Origin: Pseudoduganella guangdongensis
GTDB lineage: Bacteria; Pseudomonadota; Gammaproteobacteria; Burkholderiales; Burkholderiaceae_D
Reading direction: 5' to 3'
NCBI RefSeq assembly: GCF_009857475.1
Contig: NZ_WWCJ01000007.1
Coordinates: forward strand, 124,001-188,000
Length of the DNA: 64,000 bases
Part shown: positions 1 through 9,300 of the stretch, in pieces
Layout: each line of letters starts with the position of its first letter
How positions within the stretch are numbered: the first letter of the stretch is position 1
Program-made: the position numbers and the translations under genes
The notes under the pieces: model-generated
The model's input: only the letters and a program-made list of their open reading frames with translations
Told to the model about the DNA's origin: nothing
Databases searched by the model: none

Positions 1-672
1 AATACCACGGCGGACGGCAGCCTGTACCTGACGGCGCGCGACCTGGCCAAGTGGGACCTGGCGCTGTATGGCGACAAGGTGCTGCCGGCCAGCGTGCGCG
101 CGGCCAGCTGGACGCCGGCCAAACTGAACGACGGCAGCAGCACCAACTACGGCTACGGCTGGGCGCTGTTCGAGCGCAACGGCCACCGCACCATCGCCCA
201 TGGCGGTGCGTGGCAGGGCTTCCGCGCGCAGCTGTACCGCTTTGTCGACGACAAGTTGTCGGTGGTGGTGCTGGCCAATTCGGCCACGGCGCGCCCCGGC
301 AAACTGGGCGACATCGTGGCGGCGCATTACCTGCCGGCGCTGGCGCCGCTGGCCAAGCCGGCCATCGCGGAAACCGAACCGGCGGTGGCGCAGCGCGTGC
401 GCGCCATCTTCGCGCAGCTGGCCGGCGGCCAGCAGCCGGACGGCTTGAGCGAGAAAGTGGCGGCGCGCCTGTCGCCGGAATTCATTGCCATGGTGGCGGG
501 CGACTTGCGCGAATGGGGCGCGCTGCAAACAGTGGAGCCGCTGGCGCGCAGCAGCGACGGTGAGCTGCGCAAATACAGCTACCGCCTGACCTTTGCCTCC
601 GGCGTGCTGCTGGTGGACCTGGGGCTGGGCAAGGCCGACCAGGTCGACCAGCTCAGCATGCGTCCCGACTAA
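1..672 (+). CDS. Serine hydrolase, beta-lactamase/penicillin-binding-like family (3' part only)
   Basis: The frame is open from the first base of the window, so the start lies outside; 223 C-terminal residues are visible, ending in TAA. The pattern YGYGW, then HGGAWQGF, then a conserved strand ending VVVLAN is typical of the class C beta-lactamase-like serine hydrolase family (esterases, D-aminopeptidases, PBP-like proteins), where an HxG triad often replaces KTG. The SxxK nucleophile motif would lie upstream and cannot be checked. About 100 residues after the core form a small C-terminal domain of unknown role. Substrate and location are unknown. The gene ends directly against the stop codon of the converging GGDEF gene, with no bases between the two stops. 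Confidence 0.8.
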   Translation, partial: NTTADGSLYLTARDLAKWDLALYGDKVLPASVRAASWTPAKLNDGSSTNYGYGWALFERNGHRTIAHGGAWQGFRAQLYRFVDDKLSVVVLANSATARPGKLGDIVAAHYLPALAPLAKPAIAETEPAVAQRVRAIFAQLAGGQQPDGLSEKVAARLSPEFIAMVAGDLREWGALQTVEPLARSSDGELRKYSYRLTFASGVLLVDLGLGKADQVDQLSMRPD

Positions 673-3657
673 TCAGCTTTCCACCCGGTTGCGCCCGCCG
701 CGCTTGGCGCGGTACAGCGCGTGGTCGGCGCGCACCAGGGCCGCGTCGCTGCAGCGGTCGGCGGCTACCATGCCGGCCATGCCGATGCTGACCGTGATGG
801 CGATGCTCCGGCCTTGCTGCTGCAGCGGCGTGTCGGCAATGCGCTGGCGCAGGCGTTCGGCAAAGGTGCGCGCCGCCTCCATGTCGGCGCCGGGCAGCAG
901 GATGGCGAATTCCTCGCCGCCGACGCGGCCCAGCATATCGATCTTGCGCTGCGAGTCGCGCATCAAGCCGGCCAGGTGGCGCAGCACGGCGTCGCCCCAG
1001 TCGTGACCGTGGGCGTCGTTGATATCCTTGAAGTGGTCGATGTCGAGCATCAGCACGGCGGCGCGGCCGCCGACATCGCGCTGCAGGCGCGCTTGCTCGC
1101 TCTCCAGGCGCGCCATGAATTCGCGCCGGTTCGGCAGCCCGGTCAGGAAGTCGGTGGTGGCCAGCTGCACCAGTTCATCGTTCAGGCGTTTGCGTTCGGT
1201 GATATCGACCGTGGAGACGATGACGAAATCCAGCGCGTGCTCGTGGCCCGGCATGACCAGCAAGGTCAGTTCATTTTGCCGCTGCACGCCGTCCAGGCGC
1301 AGGAAGCTGCCCTCGCCCTGGAACAGGTGCTGGCCCTGCTCCAGCGCCAGCAGGGCTTGCGCGAACACCGGCAGCGCGGCCGGGGCGAAGTTCTGCGCCA
1401 GGCCGAGGCGGTCGAGCTGCTTGCTGGCCGGGTCGGCGCCCACCTGGGCCAGGGCGGCGGCATTGACGTCGGTGATGCGCACCAGGGCGGCCAGGCGCTG
1501 CAGCTGGCTGGGGTTGTTCTGCAGCCATTGGCCGCGATCCTCCACCCCCGATGCGGCCAGTTCCTGCAGGGCGCGCTGGACCGCCGACCAGTCCTGCTGC
1601 CACAGCGCCACCGGCGCGTGGTCGTACAGGCTGCGGAAGCGCGCTTCGCCCGCGCGCACGGCTTGCGCCGCGCGCGCCTGCTCGATGGCGATGCCGGCCA
1701 GGCTGGCCGCCTGGTCGATCAGGGTCATATGCGCTACGCTCGGGCGCTGCGGCTCGCGGTGGTAGATGGCGAAAGCGCCCAGCACCTTGCCGTTGGCGCC
1801 GCGCACCGGCTCCGACCAGCAGGCGCCCAGGCCGGCGCGCGCCGCCAGTTCGCGGAACGGCAGCCAGAGCGGATCGCTGCGGATGTCTTCCACGATGACG
1901 CGGCTGTTGCTGCTGACCGCCTTGCCGCAGGAACCATTGCCGTAGCCGACCGGCTGGTTGTGCAGGGCGTCGTTGAAAAAGGCCGGCAGGCTGGGCGCGG
2001 CCGCCACCAGCAGGTGCTGGCCGTCTTCATCCAGCAGCATCACCGTGCACAGCATGCCGGGGTTGGCCGCTTCCAGGCCGCGCAGCAGGCTGTCCAGCAC
2101 TTGCTGCTGCGGCGCACCGGCGGCCAGCAGCTCCAGCACCTGGTGGCGCGCTTCCTCGCGCCGTTCGTTCAGGGTGCGCTCGGTGATATCGCGGAAAGAC
2201 CAGATGCGGGCCGGCTCGCTGCCCAGGCGCAGCGGGCGCATGGTCAGTTCCAGCACGCGCCCGTCGCGCATCGGCAGCTGGCTGGCGCATTCGTCGTCAT
2301 CCAGCTCGCGGCAGGCGGCGGCCTGCATGAAAAGCTCGGGCTGTTCCAGCTGGGCGGCCATGTGGCCGAACAGGATGGCGCCGTCGTTCTGCCAGTCCAG
2401 CTGCTCCGGCACATTCCACACCTGGCGGAAGCGGCGGTTGGAATTGAGCACCGTGCCGCGGTAGTTGTCGACCAGGATGCCGTCCACCGTGGAATCGAGG
2501 ATGCTGCGCAAGACCGCCTGGCTGCCCTGGGCGTGTTCGGCCATGGCCAGCAGGGTGGCCTGTCCTTCGCGCAGTTCGTCGGCCATGCGGCCGCTGCGTT
2601 CGAGCGCGCCGCGCAGGCGCTGCCGGCTCTCGGCCAGCACGTAGGCCAGCAACGCCAGCAGGACGCTCAGCACAATGCCGCCACTGGCGATGGCGCGCGG
2701 CTGGTCGGACAGCACGCCGTCGGCCTTGGGCAGGGCGCTCACCTGCAGCGTCCAGCGCCGCCCGGCCAGGCTGAGGCGCTTGGTGGCGCGCTGCGCCGCC
2801 CGCGCCGCTGGCGCCTCCGCGCCGGCGTTGTGCGGCGTGCTGTCGAACATGCTGGTCATGCCGTTCATCTCGTCGCCATCGTAGATTTCCACGTGCAGCC
2901 CGCGCAGCGCGTCGTGGCCCAGGGCGGCCATCACATCGCCCATGCGGAACGGCGCGTAGACCCAGCCTTTGAGCGCGGCGCGCCGCTGCGCCAGCGTGGC
3001 GCGCCCCTGCCCGTTGTGGTAGATCGGCAGGGCGATAAGGAAGCCGGCCTGCACCGGGTCGGCGGTCTCCTGCTTCAGCAGCAGCTTGCCGCTCATGCTG
3101 GGCAGGCCGGAATCGCGCGCCTGCTCCAGCGCGGCGCGCCGCACCGGCTCGGACAGCGCGTCGTAGCCGAAGGCTAGCAGGTTGTTGCCGGTGAACGGCT
3201 CCAGGTAGACCACCGGGCTGTAATGGCCGCGCTGCCCGGGCGGCGTCACCTGGTAGTCGGGAAAGCCGTCGGCCCGCACCGTGGCGACGTGCGCCTCCAG
3301 CTGGGCGCCCGGCACGTAGCGCATAAAGCCCACCCCTTGCATGCCGGGGAAGTTCTGCCCCAGCTCCAGGCGCTCAATATAGGTGCGGAATTCCTCGCGC
3401 GCGACGAAATCGGAACTGGCAAACAGGCCCTGCACGCCGTACAGCACCTGCACATAGGCTTGCATGCGCACGGCGACATGGTTGACCAGCTCGCGCGCGC
3501 GGTAGTCGAAGTCGGCATGGGCGTCGCGCTCGGCGTCGCCGCGCGCGCCCCACCAGACGGTGGCAGTGGCCGTCAGGCAGACCGCCGCCACCAGCCCCGC
3601 CAGCAGGCGAGGACGGAGCAGGCGTTGCAGGAGCGGGGGGGCTGGTGGCCTTTCCAT
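673..3657 (-). CDS. Diguanylate cyclase with CHASE, PAS, GAF, PAS and GGDEF domains
   Basis: This 994-residue inner-membrane protein probably makes cyclic di-GMP in response to a periplasmic signal. A first membrane segment (about residues 17-39) and a second (about 323-345) flank a CHASE-type periplasmic sensor domain. The cytoplasmic part continues with PAS (about 385-490), GAF (about 500-660), a second PAS-like region (about 665-810) and a C-terminal GGDEF domain (about 830-994). The active-site loop reads GGEEF at 913-917. An RxxD inhibitory site (RKID, 904-907) sits five residues before it, so both catalysis and product inhibition look intact. No EAL domain is present. It converges on the serine hydrolase gene and is separated from queC by 28 bases. 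The signal sensed is unknown. Confidence 0.93.
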   Translation of the reverse strand: MERPPAPPLLQRLLRPRLLAGLVAAVCLTATATVWWGARGDAERDAHADFDYRARELVNHVAVRMQAYVQVLYGVQGLFASSDFVAREEFRTYIERLELGQNFPGMQGVGFMRYVPGAQLEAHVATVRADGFPDYQVTPPGQRGHYSPVVYLEPFTGNNLLAFGYDALSEPVRRAALEQARDSGLPSMSGKLLLKQETADPVQAGFLIALPIYHNGQGRATLAQRRAALKGWVYAPFRMGDVMAALGHDALRGLHVEIYDGDEMNGMTSMFDSTPHNAGAEAPAARAAQRATKRLSLAGRRWTLQVSALPKADGVLSDQPRAIASGGIVLSVLLALLAYVLAESRQRLRGALERSGRMADELREGQATLLAMAEHAQGSQAVLRSILDSTVDGILVDNYRGTVLNSNRRFRQVWNVPEQLDWQNDGAILFGHMAAQLEQPELFMQAAACRELDDDECASQLPMRDGRVLELTMRPLRLGSEPARIWSFRDITERTLNERREEARHQVLELLAAGAPQQQVLDSLLRGLEAANPGMLCTVMLLDEDGQHLLVAAAPSLPAFFNDALHNQPVGYGNGSCGKAVSSNSRVIVEDIRSDPLWLPFRELAARAGLGACWSEPVRGANGKVLGAFAIYHREPQRPSVAHMTLIDQAASLAGIAIEQARAAQAVRAGEARFRSLYDHAPVALWQQDWSAVQRALQELAASGVEDRGQWLQNNPSQLQRLAALVRITDVNAAALAQVGADPASKQLDRLGLAQNFAPAALPVFAQALLALEQGQHLFQGEGSFLRLDGVQRQNELTLLVMPGHEHALDFVIVSTVDITERKRLNDELVQLATTDFLTGLPNRREFMARLESEQARLQRDVGGRAAVLMLDIDHFKDINDAHGHDWGDAVLRHLAGLMRDSQRKIDMLGRVGGEEFAILLPGADMEAARTFAERLRQRIADTPLQQQGRSIAITVSIGMAGMVAADRCSDAALVRADHALYRAKRGGRNRVES

Positions 3658-3685
3658 ACCTGCATATTAGTTTATTTACGGCAAA

Positions 3686-4396
3686 TTATCGACCAGCAGT
3701 CGCCTGGAACAGACGGTAGCCGCGCGCGCGCAGGTCGCAAGCCGGGCAGGTGCCGCAGCCATAGCCCCAGTCGTGCAGTGCGCCGCGCTCGCCCTTGTAG
3801 CAGGTATGGGTATCGGCGCGGATCACGTCCACCAGCCGTTGCCCGCCCAGTTGCTCGGCCAGTTGCCAGGTTTGCGCCTTGTCCAGCCACATGAGCGGGG
3901 TTTCCAGCTTGTAGCGGCTATCCATGCCCAGGTTCAGCGCCACTTGCAGCGCCTTCATGGTGTCGTCGCGGCAGTCCGGGTAGCCGGAAAAATCGGTTTC
4001 GCACATGCCGCCCACCAGCACCGTCAGGCCGCGGCGGTAGGCCACGGTGGCAGCCACGGTCATGAACAGCAGGTTGCGGCCCGGGACGAAGGTGTTGGGC
4101 AGGCCGTTCTCCTGCATCACGATCTCGATGTCCTCGGTCATCGCGGTTTGCGAAATTTGCGAGATCAGGCCGAGGTCGATCATATGGTCCTCGCCCAGGC
4201 GCGCGGCCCATTCCGGCTTCACGCCGCGCAGCTGCTCGCGCACCAGCGGGCGCTGCGCCAGCTCGATGGCGTGGCGCTGGCCGTAATCGAAGCCGATGGT
4301 TTCAACCCGCGCGTAGCGCTCCAGGGCCCATGCGAGGCAGGTTGTCGAGTCTTGTCCACCGCTGAACAGGACCAGGGCGGCGTCGTTTGTCAGCAT
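3686..4396 (-). CDS. queC: 7-cyano-7-deazaguanine synthase QueC
   Basis: QueC converts 7-carboxy-7-deazaguanine to preQ0 with ATP and ammonia, a step toward queuosine in tRNA. The protein is 236 residues, normal for the family. The PP-loop ATP site SGGQDST is at residues 12-18, and the C-terminal zinc site is complete with Cys199, Cys214, Cys217 and Cys220 (CGTCPAC pattern). The ATG is preceded by AAGGA at about 10 bases. The gene is transcribed away from tamA, with 138 bases between the two starts. No other queuosine gene is in the window and I saw no convincing preQ1 riboswitch in that gap. Confidence 0.96.
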   Translation of the reverse strand: MLTNDAALVLFSGGQDSTTCLAWALERYARVETIGFDYGQRHAIELAQRPLVREQLRGVKPEWAARLGEDHMIDLGLISQISQTAMTEDIEIVMQENGLPNTFVPGRNLLFMTVAATVAYRRGLTVLVGGMCETDFSGYPDCRDDTMKALQVALNLGMDSRYKLETPLMWLDKAQTWQLAEQLGGQRLVDVIRADTHTCYKGERGALHDWGYGCGTCPACDLRARGYRLFQATAGR

Positions 4397-4534
4397 CGCT
4401 TTACATTCCTTTGGTTTCTTCTGGTTTCTTTGAAAATCTTACGGGTACGCCATCAAGGCTGCCGATCCGGTAACATTCGGGTTCGACTTCCCGATCACAG
4501 ACCACGAATTTTGGCACAAACCGGCGTAAAAGTA

Positions 4535-6322
4535 ATGAAGGGCCTGGGCCTGGCCTGCGCGACCCTCGTCCTGGCACTGCCCCTGGCGGCGGCGGCCCAG
4601 GGCTGGGAGTACCGCGTGCGCATCAACGCCCCGCGCGCGCTGGAAACCCTGCTGGAGGACAACCTGGACCTGGTGCGCTTCCGCAGCAACCCGCGCATGG
4701 ACCGCGACCAGCTGCAGCGCATGCTGCGCGCGGCGCCGGAGCAGGTCAAGACGCTGGTGGCGACGGCCGGCTACTACACGCCGGCGGTCAATATCAGCCT
4801 GGACGAAAGCGGCACGCCGACCGTGACCCTGGACGTGCAGCCGGGCGATCCGGTGCTGGTGGGCGAAGTGACGATCGACCTGGCCGGCTTCGCCTCGACG
4901 CCCGCCGCCCCCTTCGACCAGCAGGCGCTGAAGGCGAGCTGGGGCCTGCCGGCGGGCGCCGTGTTCCGCCAGGATGAATGGGAAAAAGCCAAGCGCGACA
5001 TCCTGCGCGCCGTGGTGCAGACGCGCTATCCGCGCGCGCAGTTGACGGCCAGCGAGGCCGTGGTCGATCCGGAGACGCGGCGCGCGCTGCTGCATATCAC
5101 GCTCGATAGCGGGCCGGAGATGCGCTTCGGCGAACTGAAGGTGGAGGGCTTGCGGCGCTATCCGGAATCGGTGGTGAGCAACCTGAACCCGGTCAAGCCG
5201 GGCGACTACTACAGCGAGGCGGCGCTGCAGGCCTTCCAGGGCAAGCTGCAGGAAACCGGCTACTTCGCCAACGTGGAGGTGAGCGCCGACCTGTCGGCGG
5301 TGCTGGACGAGCAGATCGCGGCGGCGGAAGGCAAGGCCCAGGGCGCGCCGCAGCCGGCCACCATGCCGCCTTTGCCGCTGCTGGTGCGGGTGGTGGAGAA
5401 CAAGCGCAAGAACGCCAGCGTGGGTATCGGCTTCAGCACCAATACCGGGGCGCGCGCGTCCGGCACCTACGACGACCTGAGCGTGTTCGGCCTGAAAATG
5501 AAAAGCGCGCTGACGCTGGAGACCAAACGCCAGTCGGCGCGCAGCGACTTCTACTTCCCCACCACGGCGGACGGCTACAACGACAGCTTCGGCGCGGTGG
5601 TCGAGCGCAAGGATATCGAGGGCGAGATCACGCGCACCGCCTTGGTGGCGGCCAAGCGCGCCTGGGGCACGCCGCTGCTGGAGCGCAGCATCTCGATCGA
5701 GTACCTGAACGAGCGCAAGACCGTGAACCGCGTGCTGTCCACGCACAGCCAGTCCCTGCCGATCACCTATGCCGCTACCTGGCGCAAGGTGGACAACCTG
5801 GTGTTCCCGACCAAGGGCTATGTGGTCAACGCCACCCTGGGCGGGGCGCTGCTGCCGGTGCTGACCGATGAAAAATTCATCCGCGCCACCGCACGCGGCA
5901 TCACCTACCGGCCTTTGAGCACCAAATCCACCGTCATCCTGCGCGCGGAAATCGGCGCGCTGGCCTCGGCCAGCCAGTCCGGCGTGCCGACCACCTACCT
6001 GTTCCGCGCCGGCGGCGACAACTCGGTGCGCGGCTATGCCTACCAGGAGCTGGGCGTGCAGCAGGGCGACGCCACCGTGGGCGGGCGCTACCTGGTCACC
6101 GGCAGCGCCGAATACCAGTACTGGTTCAAGCCGACCTGGGGCGCGGCAGTGTTCTACGACGCCGGCAATGCCGGCAACTCGGTCAGCGGCCTGGCGCCCA
6201 AATCGGGCTACGGCGTGGGCGCGCGCTACAAGAGTCCCGTCGGGCCGATCAACGTCGACATCGCGTACGGCCACGCCATCCGCAAGGCGCGCGTGCACTT
6301 TTCGCTGGGGTTCACCTTCTGA
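4535..6322 (+). CDS. tamA: Outer-membrane translocation and assembly protein TamA (BamA/Omp85 superfamily)
   Basis: TamA is the outer-membrane half of the TamA-TamB complex, which spans the envelope and is implicated in autotransporter insertion and phospholipid transport. The 595-residue product starts with a signal peptide (about 1-21, ending AAAAQG). It is followed by POTRA-like domains over about residues 25-250 and a surface-antigen-type beta barrel over the last 280 residues, ending in a terminal Phe (LGFTF) as expected for a BAM substrate. Motifs such as FRAGGDNSVRGY and GVGARYKSPVGPINVDIAYG are characteristic of the Omp85 barrel. The chosen ATG lies directly before the signal peptide, although no strong ribosome site precedes it. 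Its TGA overlaps the tamB ATG by one base (TGATG), so the two are translationally coupled. Confidence 0.93.
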   Translation: MKGLGLACATLVLALPLAAAAQGWEYRVRINAPRALETLLEDNLDLVRFRSNPRMDRDQLQRMLRAAPEQVKTLVATAGYYTPAVNISLDESGTPTVTLDVQPGDPVLVGEVTIDLAGFASTPAAPFDQQALKASWGLPAGAVFRQDEWEKAKRDILRAVVQTRYPRAQLTASEAVVDPETRRALLHITLDSGPEMRFGELKVEGLRRYPESVVSNLNPVKPGDYYSEAALQAFQGKLQETGYFANVEVSADLSAVLDEQIAAAEGKAQGAPQPATMPPLPLLVRVVENKRKNASVGIGFSTNTGARASGTYDDLSVFGLKMKSALTLETKRQSARSDFYFPTTADGYNDSFGAVVERKDIEGEITRTALVAAKRAWGTPLLERSISIEYLNERKTVNRVLSTHSQSLPITYAATWRKVDNLVFPTKGYVVNATLGGALLPVLTDEKFIRATARGITYRPLSTKSTVILRAEIGALASASQSGVPTTYLFRAGGDNSVRGYAYQELGVQQGDATVGGRYLVTGSAEYQYWFKPTWGAAVFYDAGNAGNSVSGLAPKSGYGVGARYKSPVGPINVDIAYGHAIRKARVHFSLGFTF

Positions 6323-9300
6323 TGGATACGCCGCACGCTGCACCAAGCCCGCCCGCCGCGCCGCGCCGCAAATGGCTGCGCCGCACCCTGCTCGGCGGCG
6401 GCGTCACGCTGGCCGTGCTGGGCGGCGCCGTCTGGCTGCTGGGCCGCGAAACCACCTTGCAGCAGATCGTGGCGCAAGTCGCGCGCGCCAGCGGCGGGCA
6501 GATCACCATCAGCGGCGTCAGCGGATCGCTGTACGGCCGCATGCACATCGGCCGCCTGGTGTACCGCGACGAATCGAGCGTGCTGACCGCGGAGCGGATC
6601 GACATCAACTGGTCGCCGCTGCAGTACTTCAGCGAAGGCGTCGCGATCAGCGAACTGCACGTCGCGCACCTTGAATCGCGCAGCACCGGGCCCGCCAAGC
6701 CGGCACAGATGCCGGCCAGCATCGCCCCGCCCTTCCGCCTGCGCATTGCCGACGGCCGCATCGCCGCCCTGGCCATGGTCGGCAACGACGGCAGCCGCAC
6801 CGAACTGCACGCCATCAAACTGCAATTGCAGGGCGACGGCCAGCGCTGGCAGTTGAAAGACGCCAGCGCCGAAACGCCGGTCGGCGCCATCGCCGCCAGC
6901 GCCGAGATCTCCACCGCCCGCCCATATAAGCTCAGCGCCACCGCCGCCCTCGCCCCCATGCCGCCCGCCGCCGGCAGCGCCACGGCCGTCGCACCCGCGC
7001 CAAAGGCCCGCCCGGCCCTGGACGCAAGCGCCATCCAGCGCAGCGCAACGCGGCTCGAGCTGGTGGCCGGCGGCGACCTGGCGCAATTGAAGCTGGACGT
7101 CAAAGGCACCTCCAGCTACGCCAACGGCGACGGCACCCTGGTGCTGGCACCCTTCGACGCCATTCCCCTGCGCAGCATGCGCCTGCAAGCGCGCGGCATC
7201 GACCCCGCCCGCTTCGACCCCGCCTGGCCGCAAGCCGCCCTCGACCTCGTGCTGGAAAGCGCCATCACCGGCGACAAACTGTCCGGCCAACTGGCGCTCA
7301 CCAACCGCAGCACGCCCGGCCCGCTCGACCAGCACCAGCTGCCCCTGCGCAGCGCCGCCGCCCGCCTGGGCGGAACGCTCAACAACGCCGTGCTTAACGG
7401 CGTGCTGCTCGACCTCGGCCAAGCCGGCAAATTCAGCGGCAGCGGCGCCCTGCAGCGCGCCGCCAAGGACGGCGCCAGCGACCACGCCAGCCTGCGCCTG
7501 CACACCGACCGCCTCGACCTGCGCGGCCTGCACAGCGCCACCGCCAGCACCGCGATCGCCGGCGACATCAGCGCTGAAAGCCAAGGCAAACAGCACACCC
7601 TGCGCGCCGCGCTGGGCGAAGGCAAGCTACGCCTGGACCTGCACGCCACCCTGCAAGACCTGTTGCTCACCGTACACCAGGCCCGCCTGCAAGCCGGCCA
7701 GGGCAGCATGAGCGCCAGCGCCCAGGCCAGCCTGAAAGACGACAAGGCGTTCACCGCCAGGGCCACCGTGCAACGCTTCGACCCGGCCGTGCTGGGCGCC
7801 TTCCCCAGCGCCGACCTGAATGCCGACCTGCAGGCCAGCGGCAAGCTGGCCCCGCACTGGCGCGCGCAAGCCGAAGCCACGGTGCGGCCCAGCACCCTGC
7901 TCGGCCACCCGCTCAGCGGCAGCATCAAGCTGACCGCCGATGAACAGCACCTGACCGGCATCGACGCCCGCCTCGCCTTCGCCCGCAACAACGCCAGCGC
8001 GCGCGGCGCATTCGGCGCAGCCCAAGACAAGCTCGCGTGGCAGCTCGACGCCCCTCAACTGGCCGCCCTCGCCGCGCCCCTGCAAGGCAGCGCCAGCGCC
8101 AGCGGCACCCTGAGCGGCGGCTATGGCGCCCCGCGCACCAGCTTCAGCGCCGAAGCGCGCGGCCTGGCCTACCAGGCGCCGGGCGGCAACGGCGCTAGCG
8201 CCGCCCGCAGCGACAGCGTCATCCGCGCCAGCGGCGAAGCAGCGCTGACCGGCACCCGCGAAGTCAAACTGGCAGGCAGCGCCGCCCGCCTCAACCCCGC
8301 CAGCTTCGGCGCCCCCGTGGCCGGCAATGTCAACGCCGACTTCAGCGCCACCGTGCGCGCCGGCGCCGACTGGCTGGCCCACGCCGACCTGCGCCTGCAA
8401 GCCGCATCCACCCTCGGCAGCGCCGCCCTGAGCGGCCACGCCCGCATCAGCGCCAGCCCGGGGCAAGTGCAAGACAGCGACATCGACCTGCGCCTCGGCC
8501 CCAACCAGCTGCAGGCCAAAGGCGCCTTCGGCAAGCCGCAAGACCGCATCGACTGGAAGCTCGACGCCCCGCAGCTCGCGGTGCTGGGGCGCGACTGGTC
8601 CGGCAGCCTGCGCGCCAACGGCTACGCCAGCGGCGCCGGCAAGGACGCGGCAGCGGCCCTGCCAACGCTCGGCCTCACGCTCGACGGCGTCCGCCTGCGC
8701 CTGCCCGGCCAGCGCGAAGTCGCCAGCATCAAAGGCAGCGCCACCATCGGCACCGCCCTGCGCGAAGACGACCCGCTGCAAGCCGACTTGGCGCTCACCG
8801 GCTTCAGCGCCCCCGGCATCCTGCTCGACCGCCTGCGCCTGCAAGCCAGCGGCAGCGCCGGCAGCCACGCCATCCAGCTGACCGCCGCCAATCCCGACTT
8901 CGACGCCAGCACCCGCCTGCGCGGCAGCCTCGCCGGCGACAGCTGGAATGGCAGCATCGACGCCTTGCAAAACAAAGGCCGCTTCGCCCTCACCCTGCAA
9001 GCCCCCGCCACGCTGCGCGTGGCCGGCCGCCCCGGACAAGGCGTCGCCGGCCTGGCCAGCCCCGAACAGATCGCCCTGGGCAGCGCCACCATCGCCATGC
9101 CCGAAGGCAGCCTGCGCATCGACACCCTGGCCAAGAACGGCCAACGCTGGCGCAGCAAAGGCAGCGCCGCCGGCGTCAACGCCAGCTACCTGGCCCAGCT
9201 CTCCGACACCTGGCGCAGCAACGTCGCCAGCAGCATGACGCTGGGCGCCGACTGGTCCTTCGACCTCGCCGCCCCCGCCGCCAAAGGCGCCGCGCCCGCG

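Noticed and set aside
721-3177. Long open frame on the plus strand opposite the first GGDEF gene
   Set aside because: It has Gln/Ala/His/Arg-rich composition without any motif and mirrors a gene with clear domains; in GC-rich DNA with strong third-position bias such antisense frames are expected.
4397-4534. preQ1 riboswitch before queC
   Set aside because: The gap lacks a recognisable preQ1 aptamer pattern (no C-rich loop followed by the A-rich tail close to the ribosome site), so nothing was called.
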